Assembly: GCA_902651635.1 (NCBI GenBank) | Contig: CACRSC010000145.1 | Location: forward strand, 1 to 21,475 | Length of the DNA stretch: 21,475 nt | Direction of reading: 5' to 3' | Source: Mastigamoeba balamuthi | Lineage: Eukaryota; Evosea; Mastigamoebida; Mastigamoebidae | In this document: positions 9,370 through 18,797 of the stretch, in pieces | Position numbering within the stretch: position 1 is the stretch's first letter | Layout: every line of letters starts with the position of its first letter | Notes under the pieces: model-generated | What the model was told of the DNA's origin: nothing | The model's database searches: none | The model's input: the letters and a program-made list of their open reading frames with translations, nothing else | Program-made: the position numbers and the translations under genes

Positions 9370-10674
9370 GGAGGAGACTCGCATGGAAGTTGCCATAGGC
9401 ATTGGTGCCCAGCTGCTTCTGATGTCAGTGTTCAAGGGCTACCAGCTGGTGTTCTAAGCTATGGCGAATGCGTGACCAGAAAGACAGCCCTTCACAGTAC
9501 AATCATCCTGTTACTGGCTGGCAGGCACCAGATAAAGACAATGGCCTTTGCAATCAGGAAGATGTGGAACTGCATTACCCCGACTCTGGCTTTCCGGGGT
9601 CACAAGGGAACAAAGGACCTGCTCAAGAACTTCATTCAGCTGGATGACACAATTGTGCTTCTGGTCTCTGCCCTGCTGCCATGGGTGCTGCAGACTGTCA
9701 CGTCCCACGTGAGCTATGACCCCACAGTTCTGATGTCAATTAACTGTCTTGCTCAGTGTCAGGACATTCCCTCTCGTCCCCGGAGTCTAATGTGCTTCTG
9801 CCTGCACTATGGGCTGCCCACCTGCTACATGAGGACCACAGTACGTGCTGGGAGGTCTCTGGAGTCTGGAGTTCATAGGGCTCCTGCAGCTCTGTCCACA
9901 CACAGCTGTTCTATGCCACTTGACACCCCAGTACAAGGTTATAACTGCCCAGTTCCTCAGTTTATGGATTGCTGGTGGCTTGCATCCAACTCACAGGGCT
10001 GCCATTCTCAAGACCATCACTCTTCGGACAAATAGGGCCAGTCCTTATGCTTACTGCAGTGATGACTGCTGTGAACAGCTCCGTTTTCCTATAATGCCAT
10101 TGTATAAGTCGCCGGCATATGCTATGTGCTGCTGGTATAAGTGCTAGCAAATAACATAATTTCACCTATTTGACTCATTACGACACTTTACTCTCACAGA
10201 TGATAAGAAGCATCAAGGCGCACTGCAAGGCATCCCTGCCATCAATCCAGCAGCTCATCTCAGTTGCCAAGGACAACGACAACTGGTTGGAGCACTGTGT
10301 TCATCCAGATTCGCCCTTCAATTGTGATGCTGATGCTCAGGGGCTGTGCTACAGGCTCAGCACCATCAAGGGAACTAACTACTGAGAAAGTCAAACGCCT
10401 TGGAGAGCACATCATGCAGGTGACTCGTCATGCAGAAAGAGAGTCTTCTCTTTGGAGCAATGCGAAACTGGACGCCTGGCTCTCCAACTCCAATGAGCTC
10501 CCGACCAGTCCTCTGCAGGTGGACCTCGAGATGTTTGAAGAGGGATTCATCAACCCAGATGCGTCCTTTAATGGCGTTATGGCTGATCCAAAGGACTGCA
10601 TCATGAATTGCGCTGAGTGCAGTGATGATGATGATGCCCTCTCCTCTGATGAATCTGACCCTGAATGTGACTAA
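9370..10674 (+). CDS. Unknown multi-exon gene ('gene B'), model unresolved
   Basis: Several open stretches in one direction suggest one gene. A first block (9472-9840) encodes 123 residues with FAIRKMWNCITPTLAFRGHK. A second, in another frame (about 9872-10101), has LSLWIAGGLHPTHRAAILK. A third starts at 10200 after a likely intron ending CTCACAG and has SLPSIQQLISVAKDNDNW. A fourth, one base out of frame near 10370, runs to TAA at 10672 and ends in an acidic tail (DDDDALSSDESDPECD). I could not find splice sites that join all blocks in phase. Either the introns are unusual or there is a frameshift, for example in AAGGGAACT near 10367. No known domain is recognised. A weak resemblance of its first block to the middle of gene A (F, H and K spacing, then a hydrophobic stretch) is suggestive only. 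Confidence 0.4.
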
Positions 10675-10701
10675 AGCAATGAAACCAGTTGGCCATTACA
10701 A

Positions 10702-10899
10702 TTGAAAGTCACTGTGTCTGCCTTGAATGTCTTATTGATTACCATTGACCACAACACTGACACTTTCCATGCCAACTCAAATGCCAGCATCTATGCCAGC
10801 ACAGGCATAGTCGATGGCCAAGTTGTGCTGCCAGCATATGTCTTTGCAGCCAAACGTACCATTTTTACCAGTTTCATTGAAAAAACTAAGTATGAATAA
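10702..10899 (+). CDS. Small open frame after gene B
   Basis: 65 codons (starting KVTVSALNVLLITIDHN) with a composition like coding sequence and alternating hydrophobic residues, ending TAA at 10897-10899. It starts 28 bp after the gene B stop. It could be a separate small gene, a 3' exon of gene B, or chance. No family recognised. Confidence 0.25.
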   Translation: MKVTVSALNVLLITIDHNTDTFHANSNASIYASTGIVDGQVVLPAYVFAAKRTIFTSFIEKTKYE

Positions 10900-11090
10900 A
10901 AAAGTCAGAAAAAACAGCTTTTTGAAACTGGAAAATCAAGAAAGACAGAAAAAACGACTTTCAAAGAGCACAAAAGTGAGTTGTGATGAACAATTTTTTT
11001 ATTTCACACTTTTGTGAGAATTGCTATGTTTTCAGTGATTTGTGTTTGTGGTGGAATGTATGAGACTGAATTCAGAACATCATTAAAACA
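10900..11090. other. AT-rich spacer between convergent genes
   Basis: Lies between gene B (+) and the piggyBac-like gene (-), so it probably holds both 3' ends. It is rich in A runs (GAAAAAAC-type) and includes AATAAA at about 10896-10901, a possible polyadenylation signal on the + strand. No gene seen. Confidence 0.4.
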
Positions 11091-12480
11091 TTACCATGAT
11101 GTGTGATACCTACAGTATACATACCAGTGTGAGTACTGAAAGTGTATGAGGGCATACAAGCCAAATGTGTGCACCTCAAGAGGAAGAAATGCTGAAGTGT
11201 AGTTTTGTTGAAATGTGTTTGGTACTGTGAACATAAAGGGGTTCTGTTGTGTTGTCTGGTTGACAAAGATAACAAGTGGCGAGAATCTGTAGTGTGTTGT
11301 GTTTATGTCCAGTGTGCAGGGACACTGTGCATCTGCTACATCAGCAGACGGATCAATGTCAATAGGCATGTTGCAATGAATGCTATGTCCATGTTCTATG
11401 TACATCTTAATGGCCTGAAGGGGATTGGCCACATCTGAATTTGCTGACAAGAATGGCCTTGAAGATACAACAGGCCCGTGAATGGGACATGTGCCTGAAA
11501 TGTCACAATGAAACTGTACGACAGACCTAAAGAAGGAGAAGGAGAACCAAATGTCTGGTGACTGCATAGGCATGGGCCTGTAACCAGAGGGCCCATAGTA
11601 GAGCTTATCAAAAGAGAACTGAGTGAACCTCTCTTGATGAATCTGCTGCAACACAGCCATACTCTGGCATGTAGGTGGAGCAGAAAGCAACTGTAGCTCA
11701 GCAGGGTTCTGGCAGAGGCCTGAATAGAAACCTACAACAACACTGCTCAGATGGCAGCAGTTGTTGTGATTATAGGGCAGGTTAGCTCTTCTGAATGTGA
11801 CAGGCAACTGAACATGAGCAAGAGGAGGCCTAGCCACTGAAATAGATGACAGAGAGGTGGTGGACTTGGAGGAAGAAGAGATTATTACAGAGCGACCATC
11901 AAAGCCTCTGCTTTTCTAGTTGTTATTACCAGTATGTCCAGGATGTTTCCATTGGGATGTGGTTTTCCTCTGCCACCATAAGAGTAAAGAGTACATCTGT
12001 TTTTATGACTGCATATTGTATCATTAATAGTATTGTGCTGACCAGGAATCCAGAACATCTTAGCAGCAGTGTTGAACATCAGAAGTAGGGGTCTCAAAAG
12101 AAAATCTGTTCTAACATCACTTGCAGATCTGGTTGGAGCAAAGTGAAGATTATTTTTTATATCTATAAAACGTTGCCGTGACATACTACACTTTCTACAC
12201 TCTACATCTCTGTTTTTACTCCAGAGCTTCCGGATAGATAGATTATAATGTCTGCTGTATAAAACAATAGCCATGAAGCCCAGTAGCTCCTGCCAGTCAA
12301 TTGGTACCCATTCCTTGGGGTGACTAATCATTGGAGGATTTGAGAATGAAGAGATCTGCTTCAGAACTCTCTGATTGGTAAACTCACAGATTAGAGTAAG
12401 AAAGCTCTCAGTGAAAAGAGCATCAAAATTGCAGGGGTGTGAGCATGTAGATGGAATGTTAACGGGATGTCCCTGAACTC
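11091..12480 (-). pseudogene. Second piggyBac-like transposase, divergent and incomplete
   Basis: Read right to left. Around 12430-12380 is FDALFTESFLTLICEFTNQR, matching the start region of piggyBac transposases. Then come GFMAIVLYSRHYNLSIRKLW (about 12290-12230), MSRQRFIDIKNNLHF (about 12180-12140), WIPGQHNTINDTICSHKNRC and GGRGKPHPNG (about 12055-11960), in the expected order. The catalytic Asp-Glu pair reads Asn-Asp (TIND). The frame ends at 11885; a likely intron from 11890 to about 11830, ending in TAG, leads in phase into a 240-residue frame (11091-11830). That frame has FDKLYYG, perhaps the second catalytic block, but no clear third block. Too different from copy 1 to be a recent duplicate. 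The Asn may mean loss of activity. Confidence 0.65.
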
Positions 12481-12698
12481 ATTCTGAACATTTGCTGCAA
12501 CAGTTCCTCTAAACTTGTTATACTCAGACCATCCATTTTCCTGAATTAATACAGTACTAGTGAGAAGAGAAAATGATTACAAGAGATGTTAAAAGAAAAA
12601 CCCATCTTCAGTATAATAATGTGCACATTATTACACATTGAGAAACTCAAATAGAAAGTGATATAATAACTACAAATTAAAAGAATTGAAAAACAACA
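12481..12698. other. AT-rich spacer
   Basis: 5' side of the minus-strand piggyBac-like gene. A conserved-looking minus-strand stretch near 12540-12480 (NKFRGTVAANVQNEF) may be an upstream exon of that gene. The rest is AT-rich with no supported feature. Confidence 0.35.
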
Positions 12699-12800
12699 AG
12701 TTCTGCAATTGTGATAAGTCTCGTGATTGCGACATTTTAAAAGTCTTGCAATCATGACATTTTAAAAGTCTTGGGATTGTGACATTTCAAAAGTCTTAAA
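12699..12800 (-). repeat. 25-bp tandem array, left, reversed
   Basis: AAGTCT recurs at 12716, 12741, 12766 and 12791, exactly 25 bp apart, within units like AAGTCTTGCAATCATGACAT plus TTTAA. A partial unit precedes 12716. These are the reverse complement of the units at 13494-13675, so the two arrays face opposite ways. Confidence 0.88.
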
Positions 12801-13029
12801 TAAATAACAATCAATTGTTTTCAAATTTGAATATAAACTATAAATAGAATACCTTAGGTGTACTGCTAGTGCTGCTCTGCTGTCTGGCTCTTTTGCAGCT
12901 CTGAAATGTGGCTGTCTTACCAGACCTTCCTCTATCCATTCCAACTCTATTCAGCAGTAATTGAGGTGAATTGGCTTTAATTGGATTGGTGCAACAGGTA
13001 AAGGGAAATGTAGAGTATGATAATATTCC
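12801..13029. other. Spacer between left array and hairpin
   Basis: AT-rich sequence with no supported gene. A minus-strand frame over 12762-12944 has no motif and runs into the repeats. Confidence 0.35.
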
Positions 13030-13064
13030 ATAATATCATGATATTTTGAATATCATGATATTAT
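13030..13064. repeat. Perfect 16-bp inverted repeat with 3-nt loop
   Basis: ATAATATCATGATATT (13030-13045), loop TTG, then its exact reverse complement (13049-13064). All AT-rich, so easy to extrude or melt. It lies between the two 25-bp arrays and about 45 bp before the first ATG (13109) of gene C. It could be a binding site, a replication or excision site, or a chance AT palindrome. Confidence 0.85.
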
Positions 13065-13108
13065 CACAAATCTAGATAGTTTGAGACTCTTTTGAAGCAT
13101 CTGGCGCA

Positions 13109-16100
13109 ATGGCCACACCAGCCCATGGACCACCACCCTAGACAGCCCCGAAATCTGCTTCAGCCCACCAGGTCCTCCAAGCACTCCAGACTGTACCAGC
13201 TGCTGTAGAGACCAGGCAGTTTCTGCAGTCCAGACACTCCAGGCCCCTCAGGCATCCCAGGCCCCCCAGGCATTCCAGGCCCCCGAGACACCCCAGGCCC
13301 TCCAGGCAGCTGCACGTGCTGCTAAACAAGCCAAGGCAGCAGCAGCTCCACAGTCTCAGATAAGAGCTTTTCTTATACTTTTCAATATTTCTTTCTTTTC
13401 TTTACTCTTTCTCAGGCATCAGAGGAAGTAGACTCAGATGCTGAGAGGAAAGATTGGTTTTTTTTTCACTTTATATGTATGAGTGTACTTTAGAAATGTC
13501 ACAATTGGCAGACTTTTAAAAAGTTGTGATTGTGAGACTTTTAAAATGTCATGATCATGAGACTTATGAAATGTCGTGATTGCAAGACTTTGGAAATGTA
13601 GCGATTGTAAGACTTTTGAAATGTTGCAATTACAAGACTTTTAAAATGTCACAATTGCGAGACTTTTACATTTCTACTACTTATCATATACTGTATACAT
13701 AGAAGTTGAGCTGGAGCAGGATTGCCTTGACAAGATTGAGATGCAGATGGACCACTGTGTCAAGATTACACAGGCATTCTACCAGTACATCAGTGAGGGA
13801 CTCCACTACAGTAACCTTTTCAAGTTCAACAGCTGTGTTCTGAAGGTTTGCAAGATGAGCAGCAACATGAAGAACATGCACTCAGTACAACAACACAGCA
13901 GAGAACATGAAGGAGCAGTTCAGGGCATAGAACATGAACCTTCAGACTTTCCAGGACAAGATCAAGCTGAACCTTGGAGTTGAGGTCACTGTGGAGCAGG
14001 TAAGATGATTTTGTTTATTCAAAACTGAGTCAATCTTACAGATAAAGGCATAGTCATTCCTCAGGGACTCCAACTGGACAAGCATCGAGGGGTATGTCAT
14101 GGGGATGTTAAGTGAGGAATACTGCAAGAAGAGCATGCTGGACTTCATACAGGTGTTCCCAGACCATCTTGTGGTGCTGGAGGGAATGCAGTGCATTCTT
14201 AGCTATGTTTCTGTCCAAACAGTATTTAAAAAATACTGTAAATGTTTTTATCCAAAAAATTGGTGAAGTACTTTGAACCAGAGGATCAGAGAAAGCCCGA
14301 GTCATGGGCACAGATCAAGCTGCCTTGCTGCAACATCTACCAGCCCATAAGCTTTGAACTCTGCCATTGGTACAGTGCATCTGTGAATGCAACAACAGCC
14401 ATCATCAGTCACACGACCATCTACTCTCTGATGATGGACCTCAAACAGGAGAAGTAAAAACGAAATATTCACATGAACTTCTGATATTTTGTACAGGAAA
14501 ATTGCCCCAAGGAGCAATGCAGAGCTCGCAGGCAGACTGGCTAAAAAGCAGGGTGGAAGGAACTGATGAGGAAAGCAGATGCTAAGAAGAGAGCCTACAT
14601 TGTTAAGGACATGACCACAGCTTGGAATGCATTGAGCATTCCTGCAAGNACTTCATACAGGTGTTCCCAGACCATCTTGTGGTGCTGGAGGGAATGCAGT
14701 GCATTCTTAGCTATGTTTCTGTCCAAACAGTATTTAAAAAATACTGTAAATGTTTTTATCCAAAAAATTGGTGAAGTACTTTGAACCAGAGGATCAGAGA
14801 AAGCCCGAGTCATGGGCACAGATCAAGCTGCCTTGCTGCAACATCTACCAGCCCATAAGCTTTGAACTCTGCCATTGGTACAGTGCATCTGTGAATGCAA
14901 CAACAGCCATCATCAGTCACACGACCATCTACTCTCTGATGATGGACCTCAAACAGGAGAAGTAAAAACGAAATATTCACATGAACTTCTGATATTTTGT
15001 ACAGGAAAATTGCCCCAAGGAGCAATGCAGAGCTCGCAGGCAGACTGGCTAAAAAGCAGGGTGGAAGGAACTGATGAGGAAAGCAGATGCTAAGAAGAGA
15101 GCCTACATTGTTAAGGACATGACCACAGCTTGGAATGCATTGAGCATTCCTGCAAGGAACGAGCTTAAGAAGTTGTGTGTGGAAAGAACAGAGCAGCAGC
15201 TGGCCTCTTTCAGCTCGAATGCTTGGCCTCTCTGTTCTTATCAATTCAACTATTTTCTTTCAACCAGAAACACAGGATTTCCGCAGACTAAAACCCGAGA
15301 ACCAGATCAGGGCTCTGCATGCCATTATAGGGGACCCTGGCTGCAGCAAGAAGCCAATCTGCAGTCAAGAGACTCTAAAGGACTGGATCCATGAACTTAA
15401 AAAGTCCAAGAGGGGAAGCCGTGACAAAGACCCAGATTTTGAGACCCCAAAGAAAAAGAAGACGTATGACCCTGCTTGGAATGCAAAGCACCAATCGGAG
15501 GAAGAGTCAGAGTCAGAGTCAGAGTCAGAGGAACGGCCCCACAAGAAGCACAAGAGCCACCACAAGGAGAAGGCTATCAAGCCCGGTAAGACCCCAGTCC
15601 CCAGAGCCCATGCAGCACCAGCACTACCAGGAGGACATGCCCTGGGTGAGCCAGGGACAGCAGAGTCAGCAATTGAGATTCCCGGGGACAGCCCAGAGGG
15701 AATGCAGGATGCTGAGGTCATAGAGCAGGAACCGCTCTCCCCCTCTGCAGAAGCCAGTCAGCCCAAGAGAAAGGCTGTAGTTCCATCTCCCTAAAAGCCT
15801 GTATTGAGGGAGATAGACATGTTCTTCCTCTCACAGCTCGAGCCTCTTCTGGGGAAGGTCACTTCCCATCCAGCACTGACAGGGCAGCCCACTGGACTCA
15901 GAGGTCAGCAATGCTGCCAGTTCTGGGGCAGCTGTACAAGGCCACAATCTGCCTGGGGACCACTGTTTCGATGTGCTTCTGCAATGAGGCCAAAAATGTG
16001 TAGTAATCATATGTGATTTCAGGTCGTTTTCATGAATGGGACTACACCAGAGATCCCCGTTTGTGTGCTGCACTAACAGAGATGTGGATGAATGGAGAGG

Positions 16101-16246
16101 AAGGAGCTCAGGCCATAATGTGCCTTCTTAAACGTGCCTGCATCTTTTCTTGTTTTTTCTCACTCTTTATTAGCTGCTGGAATGAAGATGCAGCAGGCAG
16201 AAGCTGCCACGAAATCCCAGGTCTAATTATGAACATGTGCTATTGA
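13109..16246 (+). CDS. Unknown nuclear-type protein gene ('gene C'), exons scattered and partly disrupted
   Basis: Open blocks on the + strand suggest one long gene. They are: a Gln/Ala/Pro repeat near 13190-13365 (QAPQASQAPQAFQAPETPQA); an exon after TCTTTCTCAG with SEEVDSDAERK (about 13418); LDKIEMQMDHCVKITQAFYQ (about 13727); NWTSIEGYVMGMLSEEYCKK (about 14068); YFEPEDQRKPESWAQIKLPC (14269 and again 14777); LMRKADAKKRAYIVKDMTTA (15072); and a long C-terminal exon to TAA at 15792-15794 with ETLKDWIHELKK, PKKKKTYD, a Glu/Ser run and PHKKHKSHHKEK. The basic clusters look like nuclear localisation signals. More coding-like sequence follows to about 16246. Stops and frame changes occur (for example GCATAGAAC near 13930 and about 15068). 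Whether these are introns or decay is unclear, and the duplication at the N adds a false exon set. No known domain recognised. Confidence 0.45.
13494..13675 (+). repeat. 25-bp tandem array, right, forward
   Basis: AGACTT occurs at 13510, 13535, 13560, 13585, 13610, 13635 and 13660, seven times at exactly 25 bp. A typical unit is AAGACTTTTGAAATGTTGCA plus ATTAC. Inside each unit GACTTTTAAAATGTC and GTCACAATTGCGAGAC are themselves nearly palindromic. The array falls in what would be an intron of gene C. The variable parts are substitutions within the unit, not spacers. Confidence 0.9.
14142..14648 (+). repeat. 507-bp direct duplication, first copy
   Basis: Identical base for base, by eye, to 14650-15156 at an offset of 508. 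It ends at the single N at 14649. Most likely the overlapping end of one contig. Confidence 0.93.
14649..14649. other. Single unresolved base (N) at a join
   Basis: The only N in the window, sitting exactly between two identical 507-bp stretches. This is the mark of two overlapping contig ends abutted with a placeholder instead of merged. Confidence 0.93.
14650..15156 (+). repeat. 507-bp direct duplication, second copy
   Basis: Second identical copy; it continues into unique sequence (GAACGAGCTTAAG) after 15156. The first copy is preceded by unique sequence ending GCATGCTGG. Collapsing the two gives one continuous gene C. Confidence 0.93.
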
Positions 16247-16762
16247 TCATTTGTAACGATTGAAACCCTTGTGATGGGAATTCCCACCCATTAGCTGGCA
16301 CATATAACAGTGGCTACAATGAATTTCCCTTTGGCTAAACTATTTCCCACTGACATCCCATCAAAATGAAAAAAAAAAGACACAAAATGTCACATACGAA
16401 ACCGAAAAACAGAGGTCTGCTACATTCAAGGCCTCTGAAAAATCCTTTGAAACTGCGAAAAATGAAAAATGAAAGACTATAAGTGATAAAAATTGAAAAA
16501 GTTAAAGGAGAAAATGCGTTTTAATCGCATGTAATTCAAAAAGGTTTAAAATGTAGAATAAGCATTAAAATAGAAGAATGTAAAAAAAAGAGCAAATACG
16601 AAAAAAGCAAACAGTCTTTTGATTATTTTTTAATTTTCTAAGTGAAAGAAGGTCTGTACACTGTATGAAGGTGAATAGAGATAAAAAGAGCAACAAATAA
16701 TTTATTGGATTGCCTTTGTATGAAGTGTAAGCCATGTTTCAAATTCTGATGGCTGGATGAAC
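16247..16762. other. AT-rich spacer
   Basis: Very rich in A on the + strand (runs such as A10 near 16369 and many GAAAAA words), about 500 bp between gene C and a minus-strand fragment, so probably two 3' ends facing each other. No gene, RNA or repeat is supported. Confidence 0.45.
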
Positions 16763-17140
16763 TCAACAGCAAATAATGATGAAGGAGCAGCTGATGACTT
16801 TGAACTCAATGAGATTCCGAACATCCCAAATGGTGTTAGCATAAGCAGCCATCATGTCCTGGGTATCAATCTGCTGCTGATTCAAGCGATCATGGTGAAT
16901 ACACTGCACCACAGAAGGCAGGATGCTGCTTAATGCCGGTGCAGAACACTGCCAGCTGATAACCATGAAGAAGTAGAACCTCTTCGGGGAAAGATGAGAC
17001 AAGCTGGAAAGAGGACACAGGAGCAAACACCAATGGGACATGACAGATGGAAGACAGGATTTGTAGGAGCAATGAAGGCAGGCACTGAACATAGAAAGCT
17101 GGTGTCAAAAACGAGGTCACTCTGAATGGTCTGTGAATGA
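16763..17140 (-). pseudogene. Fragment related to gene A
   Basis: The minus-strand reading contains NQQQIDTQDMMAAYANTIW followed by DVRNLIEFKV. Gene A (right copy) has NFQLLAISDVMAAFSSLW then RMLCLIPIHV at the corresponding place. Shared in register: S, N, Q, D, M-A-A, an aromatic, then W, L-I and V, with only a one-residue gap over about 40 positions. The N-terminal side (about 17140-16900) is coding-like but in another frame and ends early, so an intron or a frameshift lies between. I read it as a diverged, probably partial paralogue; the match is short and could be chance. Confidence 0.4.
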
Positions 17141-17206
17141 TAAACACGAGTCAGAGAAAGAGAGAAAGAAACACAATAAAAGAGACAAAATACAAATCAT
17201 GTTTAA

Positions 17207-17640
17207 TCACGTGCAATAAAAGAGAAAGAAGAAAAAGAAATCAGGGGGAATAGCATACAAAGTACATTTAATCGAACCCTTATGCCAAAAAGCAATCCCA
17301 GATGTGCACTTTGCCTGAGTGTGCTTGACTTTGTGCACCATATAGGGTGGGACCTGGACTGTTATGCTCTTCTTGGGGTGCCAAAGAGCTCGAAGGATGC
17401 CTCGTCTGTGAAAACGACCTGGTTCCAGTTCTGGTTCCGCCGAGTTTGGGCGAAAATCTTGCAATCTTTGCAGTGGCATGCCGAAAGCAGATATTTGATC
17501 ATCAGCTTCTTGTTGCAGTGCCCAGCAGTGTTCAAACGGCACTGAATGGAGTACAAAGAGACAGCAAACCGAGCCCTCTTCAGGTGCCTGGCCAGAGCAA
17601 CATCCGATCAGCTTCTCAGTGGTGTTGGCTGTCATGTAAG
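17207..17640 (-). pseudogene. Tc1/mariner-like transposase, catalytic-domain remnant
   Basis: Reading right to left, 17556-17362 encodes WNQVVFTDEASFELFG, the typical block around the first catalytic Asp of Tc1/mariner transposases (W-x-x-V-x-F-x-D-E-x-x-F). After a frameshift near 17380 the reading goes on as PPYMVHKVKHTQAKCTSGIA then FWHKGSIKCTLY, as in the family, where a basic segment leads to V-x-V/F-W-G and then a G-S/x-I/L strand. No third acidic block or C-terminus is visible. Clearly dead. Confidence 0.65.
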
Positions 17641-18022
17641 GGCCGAGCTTCTGAAGGAACTACAACTCCCAGCATTTCTTTTTGCTCAGAAGACCATGTT
17701 TTTAAAAAAGACGCAATTCAAAAATCGAAGAATGCATTTATATCTCCGCCGATCTAAAATAACTGGTTATTTTATCCTAAATCTGAAATCGAAAATAGAA
17801 AATCGAAAATCGTCGTTTTCCATTCGGCTACCAGTAAGGGATAAGCCCTTGCGGGCCAGGGGCATTGGGCAGGGGGGGGTTACAGTGGATGGTGTGTTTG
17901 GAGGGGGCGTGTGTATTGTGGGGCCTGGGGGGGTGCATCCAGGAGCAGTTCCGGAAAAACTGATTCCAGAGCCACGTTCTGTTGTTGTTTCCTCATTTTA
18001 TCTGTATACTTGTTGAACATGC
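17641..18022. other. Spacer with G-rich stretch inside the right arm boundary
   Basis: No gene. It holds A-rich sequence with repeated AAATCGAAAAT words (about 17785-17815), then a G-rich stretch with runs at 17872-17879 (G8), 17903-17907 (G5), 17920-17923 (G4) and 17927-17933 (G7), all on the + strand. The right arm of the inverted repeat starts at 18023. Confidence 0.6.
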
Positions 18023-18430
18023 TTTTGTTTGATATTCCTGTGGGAGGGAAAGGGGCATTTTGCCATGAATCACAGAGGAAAAACTAGTAAAAAAGCAGAT
18101 TTTTGGAGCAAAAAGAGGAAAACAATGAAACGCAGTGGCGAAAAATAGTTTTAAAAGTGATTATTATCAGAGTGATTTCGGAAAATGAAACAATATAGTC
18201 AGAAAAAGAGTACTTTTTTGGGTATTGAGAGATTTAAAAATGAGTGAATTTCACATTATTTTGGCAGAAGCAATAATCCAATTAAGACCAGAAAGAGCAC
18301 ATATTTAGTTGCAAAAGAAAGAAAACAAATACATAAAGAAATGAAGAGATTAATTATAGTATAAATGGGATGTAAAAGAGGTATTTTTAGAGGCAGACAC
18401 AGATAGAGAGTCAAAGAGAGATGTTTATTT
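18023..18430. repeat. Highly conserved non-coding inner end of the right arm
   Basis: Pairs with 7676-8082 at about 97% by eye, higher than any exon of the arms. It lies downstream of gene A and is AT-rich with no open frame shared by both copies. Confidence 0.75.
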
Positions 18431-18797
18431 GCTGACTTTGGAAAAGCTGCAAGAGCAGCTGAAAAACTAAGGAGAGCAAACAGAGAGCAAAGGAGGTAAG
18501 AAGGGATTACCTCCTCCTGTGCTTTGGGGCAGGTTTGGAGGGAGGAAAGAGAGAGCATGCTTGGAAGCAGAGGAAGAGGAAGGAGAGGCAGGGGGCTCAG
18601 TAACAGCAGCTGCTGCAGCTGACTGGGCAGAATCAGGGATATCAGACTGGGTTGCCTGAGGGGCATCACTGGTCTGGTCAGAGGGAGGCAGAAGAGATGT
18701 GTGGGAAAGAGAAGGGGAATCATGGGGAGGGGAGATGGTAGGAGCAGCTGCAGCTGCAGGGGCTTCATCAGAAGCTGCTTGAGGAGCTACTTGGGAG

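Noticed and set aside
13200-13330. Collagen-like protein (PGPSGIPGPPGIPGP in one frame)
   Set aside because: It is an out-of-frame reading of a CAGGCCCC-type repeat and stops soon after. The Gln/Ala/Pro frame stays open and leads toward the next exon.
12699-13675. CRISPR array
   Set aside because: Units are contiguous at 25 bp with internal substitutions and no unique spacers, and the DNA is eukaryotic.
14142-15156. Genuine recent tandem duplication of gene C exons
   Set aside because: Zero differences plus a single N exactly at the join fit an assembly overlap far better.
15365-15721. Minus-strand gene opposite the gene C tail
   Set aside because: It is a shadow of the Glu/Ser and Lys-rich coding strand: Asp/Ser repeats and a Phe run come only from reverse reading.
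8297-17640. One Tc1/mariner element spanning both remnants
   Set aside because: The N-terminal piece and the DDE piece are 9 kb apart in the same orientation, with the catalytic piece upstream of the DNA-binding piece in reading order, so they are not one gene.
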